A DNA stretch of 64,000 nt, from assembly GCA_020025235.1 (NCBI GenBank), contig JAHHSL010000007.1:1-64000 (forward strand), given 5' to 3'. Shown piece by piece: positions 47,342 through 54,924 of this stretch; position 1 is the first letter of the stretch, and the number at the start of each line of letters is the position of its first letter. The position numbers and the translations under genes were made by a program. The notes under the pieces were generated by a model. The model was not told the origin of the DNA and ran no database searches. It was given only the letters and a program-made list of their open reading frames with translations. Origin of the DNA: Ruthenibacterium sp. (GTDB taxonomy: Bacteria > Bacillota > Clostridia > Oscillospirales > Ruminococcaceae).

Positions 47342-48526
47342 ATGTTCATCAATACACCCCCTATGGGTTGGAACACCTGGAACACTTTCGGCGCGGATAT
47401 CAGCGAAAAACTGGTTATGGAATCTGCGGATGCCATGATCCAAAGCGGCCTGAAAGATCTTGGCTACGAATATGTGGTAATCGATGACATCTGGGCATTG
47501 ACCGAGCGCGGGGAAGACGGACGGCTTGTGCCCGACCCGGAAAAATTCCCACACGGAATGAAGTATGTTTCCGATTATGTTCATTCTCTGGGGCTTAAAT
47601 TCGGGATGTACTCCTGCGCAAGCTCCCTGACCTGTGCCGGATATCCCGCCAGCTATCAGCACGAATGGGTCGACGCAAAAACCTTTGCAGAATGGGGCGT
47701 CGATTTTCTGAAATATGATTTCTGCTTTCATCCCATGGTAGTGCGCGCAGATATCCTTTACAAACGCATGAGCCTCGCACTCGCCAACAGCGGAAGAGAT
47801 ATCCTGTTCAGCGCCTGTTCGTGGGGTTCGGAACACACCAAGCAGTGGATCAAAGAAACCGGCGCCCATACATGGCGTTCCACCCACGATATCGTGGATA
47901 CCTGGGATTCCATTAAAAAGCTTGCACAATCACAGATCTGTGCGCAGGAATACAACGGCAAGGGCTGCTTCAACGATATGGATATGCTGGTTGTCGGCAT
48001 GAACGGAAAAGGCCATGTCGGCCTTGCAGGCTGCAGCTATGAAGAATATCGTCTGCACTTCAGCCTTTGGGCGCTGCTGAACTCTCCGCTGATGATCGGC
48101 TGTGATATCCGCAGCATGACGCCGCAGGCAAAGCAGATCCTTTCCAATCGGGACGTGATCGCAATCAATCAGGACCCGCTTTGCAGTCAGCCGTTTTTGG
48201 TAAACAACATGCAGTTCCAGCCCAACGAATGCCGCGGTCCGGAAGATCCGTTCTTTAAGGAATACCCGCTGGAAATCCCGATGATCGCCAAATATCTCAA
48301 CAACGGGGATATCGCAATCGGTATTTTCAACTTTACAGATTCTTCTGCTTCGCCATGGAAAACAACCATTCCGTTTGACAATCTCGGCCTTGCCCCGGGC
48401 AAACGTCTGGAGCTGACGAATCTGTGGACAGGCGAAACCAAAAAGTCCGTAAACGACGTGATCCGGGAAAACGCGATCCCGGCACACGACTGCATCCTGC
48501 TGCGTGCAAAAATAATCGACGCCTGA
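47342..48526 (+). CDS. GH27 family alpha-galactosidase / alpha-N-acetylgalactosaminidase-like enzyme
   Basis: 394 residues. GH27 clan-D features are TPPMGWNTWNTF, YVVIDDIWAL, LGLKFGMYSCASSLTC, the nucleophile Asp in FLKYDFC and the acid/base region in WRSTHDIVDTW. GKGCFNDMDMLVVGMNG replaces the usual WNDPDML, and the motif LHFSLWALLNSPLMIGCDIR is clear. A C-terminal beta domain follows. No signal peptide. ACGGAGG precedes the ATG. It is 50 bases upstream of an oxidoreductase gene. Alpha-Gal versus alpha-GalNAc specificity cannot be read directly; either would suit blood-group or mucin glycans. Confidence 0.9.
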   Translation: MFINTPPMGWNTWNTFGADISEKLVMESADAMIQSGLKDLGYEYVVIDDIWALTERGEDGRLVPDPEKFPHGMKYVSDYVHSLGLKFGMYSCASSLTCAGYPASYQHEWVDAKTFAEWGVDFLKYDFCFHPMVVRADILYKRMSLALANSGRDILFSACSWGSEHTKQWIKETGAHTWRSTHDIVDTWDSIKKLAQSQICAQEYNGKGCFNDMDMLVVGMNGKGHVGLAGCSYEEYRLHFSLWALLNSPLMIGCDIRSMTPQAKQILSNRDVIAINQDPLCSQPFLVNNMQFQPNECRGPEDPFFKEYPLEIPMIAKYLNNGDIAIGIFNFTDSSASPWKTTIPFDNLGLAPGKRLELTNLWTGETKKSVNDVIRENAIPAHDCILLRAKIIDA

Positions 48527-48576
48527 TTTTCATGCAGCATACAACCAGAATTATTGAAAAGAGAAGGTTTGCGATT

Positions 48577-49833
48577 ATGAAACAAATTTCAGTTGTTGTG
48601 ATCGGTGCAGGTGCACGCGGAAATGTATACGGTGATTATGCCTTGATGCATCCGGAGGAAATGAAGGTGATCGGCGTGGCCGAGCCGAATCGGCAGCGCA
48701 GAGAAAAATACATGCGTCTGCACAGCATTCCTGCGGAAAACTGCTTTGAAAGCTGGGAACAGCTTCTGGCAAAGCCCCGCATGGCTGACGCCGCTGTAAT
48801 CTCCACTCTGGATCGCCTGCACTATGCTCCGTGCATCGCGGCAATCGAAAAAGGGTATAACATCCTGCTGGAAAAGCCGATCAGCCACGATCCGGCAGAA
48901 TGTCTTTCCATTCAGACACTGGCGCAGGAAAAAGGCATTCAGCTGGAAATCTGCCATGTGCTGCGCTATGCGCCGTTTTTCTCTGCCATTAAATCTCTGG
49001 TCGAAAGCGGGAAGATCGGCAAGATCCAGGCTTATGAGCAAACGGAGCATGTGGGTTACTGGCACTATGCGCACAGCTATGTGCGCGGCAACTGGCGCAG
49101 AAGTGAAGATACCGCCCCGATGATTTTAGCCAAATGCTGTCACGATATCGACCTGATCGCATGGATCATCGGAGCAAAATGCACCAAGGTTTCCTCCGTC
49201 GGCTCGCTTGATTATTTCACAGCGGAAAATGCGCCGGCAGATGCGCCGGATCGCTGCCTGAACGGATGCCCGCACAGCGAAAGCTGTCCGTACTATGCGC
49301 CGAAAATCTATCTGACCGAAAACACCGATTGGCCCACCAATACGATCAGTGTTGATTTGAGCATGCAGGCACGGGAAAAAGCCCTGAAAGAAGGGCCCTA
49401 CGGCCGATGCGTATACCACTGTGACAACGATGTCGTGGATAAGCAAATGGTGCAAATGGAATTTGAAAACCATGCCATTGCCACACTCAGCATGCTGGCC
49501 TTTACGCCGGAAGTCACCCGCACCGTGCGCATTGTCGGCACGAAAGGCGTCATCGAAGGGGATCTTCGCAACACATGGCTGGATCTTAAGCTGTTCGGCG
49601 ATCAAGAAACCCACCGCATTGAAATCGATATGGAGGATACCAACGGTTACGGTCACGCCGGCGGCGATGGCGTAATGCTGCACGATTTTGCCCTGCTCAA
49701 CCAAAACAGCGGGGAAGGCCGCACCAACATAAAGGAAAGCATGGCAAGCCATTTCATCTGCTTTGCCGCCGAGGAATCCCGCAAAAGCGGAAAGCTGATC
49801 GACATGGAACAGTTTATGAAAGCTTACGAATAA
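48577..49833 (+). CDS. Gfo/Idh/MocA family oxidoreductase with cysteine insert (copy 2)
   Basis: 418 residues, clearly related to the product of 40600-41859. Shared blocks are HVLRYAPFFSAIK, HVGYWHYAHSYVRGNWRRSED, CCHDIDLIAW, RCLNGCPHSESCPYYAPKIY and GPYGRCVYHCDNDVVD. N-terminal Rossmann fold with VIGAGARGNVYG; EKPISHD holds the family lysine. GAGAAGG precedes ATG 48577. It is paired with the GH27 gene, as its paralogue is with the permeases. Role unknown; NAD-dependent oxidation or epimerisation of a released sugar, or a glycosidase-like reaction, are the plausible options. Confidence 0.87.
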   Translation: MKQISVVVIGAGARGNVYGDYALMHPEEMKVIGVAEPNRQRREKYMRLHSIPAENCFESWEQLLAKPRMADAAVISTLDRLHYAPCIAAIEKGYNILLEKPISHDPAECLSIQTLAQEKGIQLEICHVLRYAPFFSAIKSLVESGKIGKIQAYEQTEHVGYWHYAHSYVRGNWRRSEDTAPMILAKCCHDIDLIAWIIGAKCTKVSSVGSLDYFTAENAPADAPDRCLNGCPHSESCPYYAPKIYLTENTDWPTNTISVDLSMQAREKALKEGPYGRCVYHCDNDVVDKQMVQMEFENHAIATLSMLAFTPEVTRTVRIVGTKGVIEGDLRNTWLDLKLFGDQETHRIEIDMEDTNGYGHAGGDGVMLHDFALLNQNSGEGRTNIKESMASHFICFAAEESRKSGKLIDMEQFMKAYE

Positions 49834-49867
49834 AATACAGAACGTGCTGTATTTTGCGCATAATAAA

Positions 49868-49947
49868 ACAGGGCAGACCCCTTGGTCTGCCCTGTGCAGA
49901 TACCCCGCGCAGAAAAAGCCGGAGGGCGGCCGCCCTCCGGCTTTTTG
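49868..49947. terminator. Two successive hairpins between the oxidoreductase and HD-domain genes
   Basis: The first, CAGGGCAGACC / GGTCTGCCCTG (49869-49894), lacks a T run. The second is a perfect palindrome, AAAAAGCCGGAGGGCG / CGCCCTCCGGCTTTTT (49913-49946), which can terminate in both directions between the convergent genes. Confidence 0.85.
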
Positions 49948-49953
49948 TCTGCA

Positions 49954-50475
49954 TTATCCCACAACCGCGGCGGCCAGTGCCGAACGGCACGAGCCCAGAT
50001 TGCGGCGCACGCCCAGCGGGCCGTACAGCCGCGCCATTTCCAAAAGCGCGCAGATCTTGTCCGCCGTGCTGACGCAGAACGATTCCCGGTAACGCGGGGT
50101 CGAAACCGTCAGCGGCCACATGTGCTTTTCGATGATATCCTCTTCCATGGGGGAAAGCCCGAACGTCCGTGCATTTTCCAGCGCCATGCGCGGATGCACC
50201 ACCAGACGCTCAAAGCGCCCGACGCTGGTTTCCTCCCACTTTTTCAGGTACAGGTCATGCAGCAGCCCTGCGCGGGCGGCGGCGCGGTAATCCAGACCGA
50301 AAATGCGGCAGAGCGTAAAGCCCACATACGCCACAAACAGACAATGATCGTAACAGCTTACACCTTTTACATGCTGCGGGATCTTCTCCATGGCACGCAC
50401 CATGGGGTCATCCTCCAGCCCATCAAGACACGCGGCAAACAGCGCGCGGTTTTCTTCTTTCCACTGCATCGGCAT
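49954..50475 (-). CDS. HD domain phosphohydrolase-like protein
   Basis: 173 residues. The HD pattern is visible: CYDHCLFVAYVGF (His), ARAGLLHDLYL (His-Asp), VVHPRMALENA and EEDIIEKHMWP, with a final TADKICALLE Asp. Similar small HD proteins are annotated as hydrolases of phosphorylated nucleotides, but the substrate is unknown. ATG at 50475 is used; ATG at 50469 is better spaced (9 bases) from AAAGGG, so the protein may be two residues shorter. Confidence 0.82.
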   Translation of the reverse strand: MPMQWKEENRALFAACLDGLEDDPMVRAMEKIPQHVKGVSCYDHCLFVAYVGFTLCRIFGLDYRAAARAGLLHDLYLKKWEETSVGRFERLVVHPRMALENARTFGLSPMEEDIIEKHMWPLTVSTPRYRESFCVSTADKICALLEMARLYGPLGVRRNLGSCRSALAAAVVG

Positions 50476-50640
50476 TCACCCTTTCCGAAAAAAAGAGAGC
50501 CCGTTTCGGTTCAAGGCGGCCTCTGCGCCTTCTCTCTTTTTTTATAATACGAAAAAAAGACGTCTTTTTCTACAAAAAAAGTGCAGTTTTTCCGCTTTGG
50601 ATGAAAATTTCACAATTTCGCCGCGCCCTTGTGCCCCGCA

Positions 50641-50677
50641 AAAAAGAAAAACGGGCGGGGGAAAGCCCCCGCCCGCC
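50641..50677 (-). terminator. Terminator after the MTA/SAH nucleosidase gene
   Basis: Stem CGGGCGGGGG / CCCCCGCCCG with TTTTTCTTTTT on the minus strand, just after the stop at 50688. Confidence 0.88.
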
Positions 50678-50687
50678 GCTTTGCTTG

Positions 50688-51377
50688 TTACAGCCGCGCA
50701 ACCAGCTCTTCGCAGATCGTCGCCGCCGTGGTGCAGTATTCCGTGATATCGAACTGCTTGACGACCAGCGTTTCCATTGCATTTTCGTCCGCGTTGTCGC
50801 TCATGGCGCGCAGCACAACACTCGGCACGCCGTTCTTTGCCGCAACATGCGCAACGGCTGCGCCTTCCATTTCCACGCAGTCGGGTGCGCATTTTTCGGC
50901 GATCGCATTTTTTGTGGCGCTGTCGCCGACGAAATCATCGCCCGTTGCGATCTTGCCGACGATATACTTCACGCCTGCTTCGCCGCACGCAGCCTGTGCC
51001 GCCTCGATCATCGCTTCGTCGCCCGAAAATTCCTGCAGATGCGGGAAGCTTTCCGCGATCATGCGGCGTTCCGCATCGTGATACAGCAGCGTTTTGCCGA
51101 TCACCACGTCCCCGACGCCGATCTTGTCCGTCATATTGCCCGCGATGCCCGAAAATACCAGCGCACCTGCGCCGAACTTCGTGATCAGCAGCTGCGCGGC
51201 GCAGGCGGCATTCACCTTGCCCATTCCGGCGCAGCACAGCACTACGCGGTGTCCGCGCAGGCTGCCGGTGTAAAACGTGACGCCCGCGCAGGTTTCTTCG
51301 CCCTTGTCCGTCATGCGGGCGCACAAAAGCGCAATTTCGTCCGGCATTGCGCCCATAAGGCCGATGATTTTTTCCAT
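50688..51377 (-). CDS. mtnN: 5'-methylthioadenosine/S-adenosylhomocysteine nucleosidase
   Basis: 229 residues. It cleaves MTA and SAH to adenine plus the thio-ribose, clearing SAM by-products. Family motifs are GLMGAMPDEIALL at the start, AGMGKVNAACAAQLLI, FSGIAGNMTDKIGVGDVVIG, the catalytic Glu in DCVEMEGAAVAHVA and the Asp in LRAMSDNADEN. ATG at 51377 follows GGAGAACGC. It is 13 bases downstream of the YchF gene and probably co-transcribed with it. Adenine released here could feed adenine deaminase, encoded elsewhere in the window. Confidence 0.95.
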   Translation of the reverse strand: MEKIIGLMGAMPDEIALLCARMTDKGEETCAGVTFYTGSLRGHRVVLCCAGMGKVNAACAAQLLITKFGAGALVFSGIAGNMTDKIGVGDVVIGKTLLYHDAERRMIAESFPHLQEFSGDEAMIEAAQAACGEAGVKYIVGKIATGDDFVGDSATKNAIAEKCAPDCVEMEGAAVAHVAAKNGVPSVVLRAMSDNADENAMETLVVKQFDITEYCTTAATICEELVARL

Positions 51378-51390
51378 ACCGCGTTCTCCT

Positions 51391-52503
51391 TTACACATTG
51401 AACAGGAATTCGATGATATCGCCGTCGTTCACGACGTATTCCTTGCCTTCGGTGCGCTGCAGACCCTTGGCCTTGACATTTGCCATGTTGAAATCGCATG
51501 CCGCGAAATCGTCATAGCTTACCACGCTTGCGCGGATGAAGCCGCGTTCAAAGTCGGAATGGATCTTGCCCGCCGCCTGCGGTGCCTTTGTGCCGCGGCG
51601 GATCGTCCATGCGCGGCATTCCTTTTTGCCGTCCGTCAAAAAGCTGATAAGCCCCAGCAGGGAATAGCTCGCTTTGATCAGGTTATCAAGGCCGGTTGCC
51701 TCGATGCCCATTTCATGCAGGAACTCGTGCTTTTCCTCCGGCGTGTAATCGGCAATGTCCTCCTCGGTTTTGGCGCAAATGGGGATGCACTCTGCGCCTT
51801 CTTCCTCGGCCAGCTTTTTCACGGTCAGATAATAGGGGTTATCCAGCATGCCTTCCATAAGGTCATCCTCGCTCATGTTTGCGGCGTAGATGACGGGCTT
51901 TGCCGTCAGCAGCCCCATTTCGCGCATCGTCAGCACCTGATCTTCGTCACTTTCGTCGATTTCAAACGTGCGCGCGTTTTTGCCTTCGCCCAGATGTGCT
52001 TCCAGCTGCGAAAGCCATGCCGCGCTTGCCAGCGCCTTTTTGTCACCCGTCTTGCCGGCCTTCGCCATGCGTGCGGCGCGGTTCGTCACCACCTCAAGGT
52101 CGCTCAGGATCAGTTCGGTGTCGATCGTTTCGATATCGCGCACCGGGTCCACACTGCCCTCGACATGCACGATATCCGTGCCGCCGAAGCAGCGCACCAC
52201 ATGCACAATGGCATCACATTCGCGGATGTTGCCCAGAAACTTGTTGCCCAGGCCTTCGCCCTTGGATGCACCCTTTACAAGGCCCGCGATATCGACAAAT
52301 TCAACGATCGCCGGCGTCTTTTTGTTGGTGTCCCAGATTTCGGCCAGCTTGTCAAGGCGCGCATCGGGCACGGGGACGATGCCCGTGTTCGGATCAATGG
52401 TGCAGAACGGGTAGTTTGCCGCCGCTGCATTCTTTGTGCTGGTGATCGCATTAAAAAGTGTGCTTTTGCCCACGTTGGGCAGACCCACGATGCCTAATTT
52501 CAT
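51391..52503 (-). CDS. ychF: Redox-regulated ATPase YchF (Obg family)
   Basis: 370 residues. A universally conserved P-loop ATPase associated with ribosomes and stress responses. G1 is GIVGLPNVGKSTLFNAIT. The switch region is ANYPFCTIDPN, and G3 is FVDIAGLVKGASKGEGLGNKFL. The C-terminal TGS domain holds RGTKAPQAAGKIHSDFERGFIRA and ends DGDIIEFLFNV. Full length. ATG at 52503 follows AAAGGAG with a 12-base spacer. Confidence 0.97.
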   Translation of the reverse strand: MKLGIVGLPNVGKSTLFNAITSTKNAAAANYPFCTIDPNTGIVPVPDARLDKLAEIWDTNKKTPAIVEFVDIAGLVKGASKGEGLGNKFLGNIRECDAIVHVVRCFGGTDIVHVEGSVDPVRDIETIDTELILSDLEVVTNRAARMAKAGKTGDKKALASAAWLSQLEAHLGEGKNARTFEIDESDEDQVLTMREMGLLTAKPVIYAANMSEDDLMEGMLDNPYYLTVKKLAEEEGAECIPICAKTEEDIADYTPEEKHEFLHEMGIEATGLDNLIKASYSLLGLISFLTDGKKECRAWTIRRGTKAPQAAGKIHSDFERGFIRASVVSYDDFAACDFNMANVKAKGLQRTEGKEYVVNDGDIIEFLFNV

Positions 52504-52615
52504 AGTTTTCTGTATCTCCTTTAAATTCCGCGCCGCTGCGCACGGCAGATGATTGGAAGCTTTTCCGTTTGGGACGTCCTTTCCGATCCAAAAGACGCTC
52601 CGTGCAGTATCTTTT

Positions 52616-52644
52616 ATTGTATCATAAAGGTTTCTTTTTCTCAA
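52616..52644 (-). promoter_or_regulatory. Promoter of ychF-mtnN
   Basis: Minus strand: TTGAGA (52639-52644), 17 bases, TACAAT (52616-52621). Apart from this and the CIRCE below, the 540-base gap (52504-53046) shows no gene. Confidence 0.75.
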
Positions 52645-52856
52645 CAGGCAAACTGCGCCCAAACACACGGCCCGGCCGGCGCCGCATGGCTGCAGAACAG
52701 GGGAACGCGCCCCGGTTTAGCAGACATTGCGCAAGAGTGATAATAAGCAGCGGAAAGAAGCCGGACTTCAATCGCCGCAGATAACACGACAGATATATGG
52801 CATCAATCTCAAAAATCTGCAAAAAAGCGGGGGCTCGCAGCAAAACCGCAGACTTG

Positions 52857-52883
52857 TTAGCACTCTATCATGTACAGTGCTAA
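52857..52883. promoter_or_regulatory. CIRCE-like operator upstream of hsp20
   Basis: TTAGCACTC (52857-52865), 9 bases, CAGTGCTAA (52875-52883): one mismatch from consensus. A -35/-10 pair TTAGCA-N18-TAATAT (52857-52886) overlaps it, so HrcA binding would occlude the promoter. TATACT at 52935-52940 is an alternative -10. Confidence 0.85.
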
Positions 52884-53046
52884 TATTTAACAGTTTGTTC
52901 ATCACTTTTGCGAAATCTTTTCACACCCTGCGCATATACTAAAGACAGTTCCGAAAGGGACGAAGAAATACAAACCGCCGGCCGTCAACTGACTGCGCGC
53001 AGCGCGCCGGAAAAAATATCACACGCACAGAGAACAGGAGCAGATC

Positions 53047-53481
53047 ATGTTTGGTATGATTCCTTTTGACCGCAGCGAACAAAACTTGTTTCACTATCTG
53101 GACCGGATGGAGCGTAATCTCTGGGATGGCAGCATCACAGACACGATGCAGTTCCGGTGTGACGTGCAGGACCGCGGCGACAGCTACCTGCTGCAGGCAG
53201 AGCTGCCGGGTTTTGAGCCCGAAGATATTCAGATCGACCTGAACGGCAGCAATCTTGTGATTTCCGCCCGCCGGGACGAGGACACCGAAAAGAAGGACGA
53301 AAACGGCGGATACCTGTTCCGCGAAAGAAAGTTCGGCTCGTTCAGCCGCAGCTTCGATGTAAGCAGCATCGACACCGACCGCATCAGCGCGGCATACAAA
53401 AACGGCGTGCTGGAACTGGCGCTGCCCAAAAAGAGCGCACAGCAGCCCGACACCCGCAGGATCCAGATCGAATGCGAATAA
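53047..53481 (+). CDS. Small heat shock protein Hsp20 (alpha-crystallin family)
   Basis: 144 residues. ATP-independent holdase that keeps unfolding proteins soluble. The short N-terminal arm (MFGMIPFDRSEQNLFHYLDRM) is followed by the alpha-crystallin domain (CDVQDRGDSYLLQAELPGFEPEDIQIDL, the GSFSRSFDV strand and YKNGVLELALPKK). The C-terminal tail has the RRIQIE (IxI) assembly motif. AACAGGAGC precedes the ATG. A CIRCE-like operator lies 164 bases upstream, linking it to the HrcA regulon encoded 44 kb away. Confidence 0.95.
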   Translation: MFGMIPFDRSEQNLFHYLDRMERNLWDGSITDTMQFRCDVQDRGDSYLLQAELPGFEPEDIQIDLNGSNLVISARRDEDTEKKDENGGYLFRERKFGSFSRSFDVSSIDTDRISAAYKNGVLELALPKKSAQQPDTRRIQIECE

Positions 53482-53507
53482 GCCCTCCACAATTTTCGCA
53501 TTCCTAT

Positions 53508-53545
53508 AAAATCCCCCGGACGCAATGCGTCCGGGGGATTTTTTA
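53508..53545. terminator. Bidirectional terminator after hsp20
   Basis: A 17-bp stem AAAATCCCCCGGACGCA and complement, ending in T6, between convergent hsp20 and the isomerase gene. Confidence 0.93.
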
Positions 53546-53599
53546 TTTGGCGATGCGTTGGGGGTTTGCCCCGCGCTGCCGTCCGGCGCAGGGGGGCGT

Positions 53600-54493
53600 T
53601 CACAGGTGCGGGAATTCGGCGGCCTGCTGGCGTTCCAGCCAGTGAGGACATTTTTCCGGCACGGGCACGCCGATGGGCTGCGGGGTCTGCCCGCGCATCA
53701 GCGCCGCATAATTCTGCGCCAGATCCTCATATCCGAGCGCCCTTCTTCGGATCGAATCCGACACCGTCAGCCGCACTTCATAGAGGAACGGGCCGCTGTA
53801 ATGCACCGATTTCAGCGTATCGATCAGCCCCTGCCAGCAGATTTTCCCTTCGCCCGGCAGCCAGTGGCGCTCGTTCCCGAAATCGTAATCCGAAACATGC
53901 AGCGTGATAAGGCGGCTGCCCACTTCGCGGATATACTCCGAAAGCGGCTGCGTCAGCAGGTGGTTCGTATCAAGGCAGCTTTTCAGCCTTTCGTCCGCGC
54001 AAAGCAGCTCCAGCATTTCCGCAGACGTTCTTCCAAGGCAGGTTCTGGGCAGGTTTTCGACTGCGACGGTCGTTCCCGCGCCTGCGGCGATCTGCGCGAT
54101 CTTCCCAAGCGATTCCTGCGCCGTCTTGATCGCATCCCCGCGCGCGGATTCCGCAATCGGCTCGCTGCTCGGGTGCAGTATCACGGTTTTGACGCCCGCA
54201 TCCGCCGCCTTCGCGATCAGCCCGGCGTGCAGAGCGATCGTTTTTTCCCGCAGTGCTTTATCCGGATTGGCTATGCTGATTTCCTCGGAAAAGGGCAGAT
54301 GAAACGACCACAGCTCCACGCCGTGCTGCTCTGCCGCGCGCCGCAAAGCATCCCAGCGGATCTCATCCTCCGCGCCTTCCCTAACGGAAATCTCCATGGC
54401 GGCGATGCCCGCTTTTGCGTATTGTTCGATCGTCGCCTCATCCGGAACGGATGCAAACGTGCTTGCCCCAAGGCGAAATGCTGTTTTTTCCAT
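53600..54493 (-). CDS. Sugar phosphate isomerase/epimerase-like TIM-barrel protein
   Basis: 297 residues of the xylose-isomerase-like (AP endonuclease 2) fold. Strand/metal segments are RLGASTFASV, AGIAAMEISV, ELWSFHLPF, KTVILHPSS, TVAVENLP, LKSCLDTNHLL and LITLHVSDYDFGNERHWLPGEGKICW, with Glu in FLYEVRLT as the last ligand. Substrate unknown. ATG 54493 has no ribosome site at normal spacing. The only good one, AAAGGAGGG (54528-54536), is about 35 bases upstream but separated by a 26-base hairpin that would bring it near the start. A terminator-containing leader lies further upstream. Confidence 0.88.
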   Translation of the reverse strand: MEKTAFRLGASTFASVPDEATIEQYAKAGIAAMEISVREGAEDEIRWDALRRAAEQHGVELWSFHLPFSEEISIANPDKALREKTIALHAGLIAKAADAGVKTVILHPSSEPIAESARGDAIKTAQESLGKIAQIAAGAGTTVAVENLPRTCLGRTSAEMLELLCADERLKSCLDTNHLLTQPLSEYIREVGSRLITLHVSDYDFGNERHWLPGEGKICWQGLIDTLKSVHYSGPFLYEVRLTVSDSIRRRALGYEDLAQNYAALMRGQTPQPIGVPVPEKCPHWLERQQAAEFPHL

Positions 54494-54536
54494 TTTTTCC
54501 GAAACGCGGCTGTGCGCCGGTTTCGTTCCCTCCTTT
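54494..54536 (-). promoter_or_regulatory. Hairpin-bridged ribosome binding site
   Basis: AAAGGAGGG is followed on the minus strand by a hairpin (54500-54525; CGAAAC pairs GTTTCG, inner CGGC pairs GCCG, one bulged C, 5-base loop), then GAAAAA and ATG. With the hairpin folded, the effective Shine-Dalgarno to ATG spacing is about 9 bases. No other in-frame start is available nearer. Confidence 0.6.
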
Positions 54537-54579
54537 ATATTGTGGATGTTCCGCCCCGCTTTCTGCGGCAGGGCAATGC

Positions 54580-54611
54580 AAAAAGCCCTTTCCCGCCTTT
54601 GGAGAAGGGCC
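54580..54611 (-). terminator. Attenuator terminator in the isomerase leader
   Basis: Minus strand: GGCCCTTCTCC pairs with GGGAAAGGGC (one mismatch, one wobble), followed by T5. It lies about 100 bases after a strong promoter and before the gene's ribosome site, not after any gene. Confidence 0.65.
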
Positions 54612-54708
54612 TTTCATACGGTGCAGATCAGCCGCCCGGGTCCATATGAAGCCGGAAGACCGCCGATTTCCGCGCCGGCATTCCGACCGGACCTGCCGGG
54701 GTTTTTAC
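54612..54708 (-). ncRNA. Structured 5' leader RNA, possible undescribed riboswitch or attenuator
   Basis: From a transcription start near 54708 the minus-strand RNA can form CCGGCA/UGCCGG, GGAA/UUCC and a 9-bp stem UUCAUAUGG/CCGUAUGAA, then meets the terminator. An alternative pairing of the 5' GAAGC with GCUUC and of GGUCC with GGACC is possible, as expected for a switching RNA. It does not match the aptamers I could compare by eye (THF, ZTP, guanidine, SRP RNA, T-box). Confidence 0.45.
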
Positions 54709-54714
54709 AGCTTC

Positions 54715-54743
54715 ATTATAGTAAGAAACCCGCGGACTGTAAA
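54715..54743 (-). promoter_or_regulatory. Promoter of the isomerase leader
   Basis: Minus strand: TTTACA (54738-54743), 17 bases, TATAAT (54715-54720). Confidence 0.8.
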
Positions 54744-54924
54744 TTCCCATTCTGCCCGAATATTTTTCAGCTGTCTTGTATATCTTTACAAAGCTTTTTC
54801 CGCAGAAAAAAACATAGCGGACAGGCACTTTTTTTATTCACAAAAAGCATGTATAATAAAGTAAATTGGGCAGCAACCCCGTATTTATGCCAAAATGCGG
54901 TTTTTGAAAAGTGAGGTCGAAATT

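Noticed and set aside
52504..52856. Possible small gene between ychF and the CIRCE upstream of hsp20
   Set aside because: Only short frames without ribosome sites were found; the stretch is explained by the ychF promoter.
54612..54708. Leader RNA as SRP (4.5S) RNA because of a GGCAGGUCCGG string
   Set aside because: The conserved GGAAGGAAGCAG apical loop is absent and the element sits directly upstream of a gene with an attenuator.
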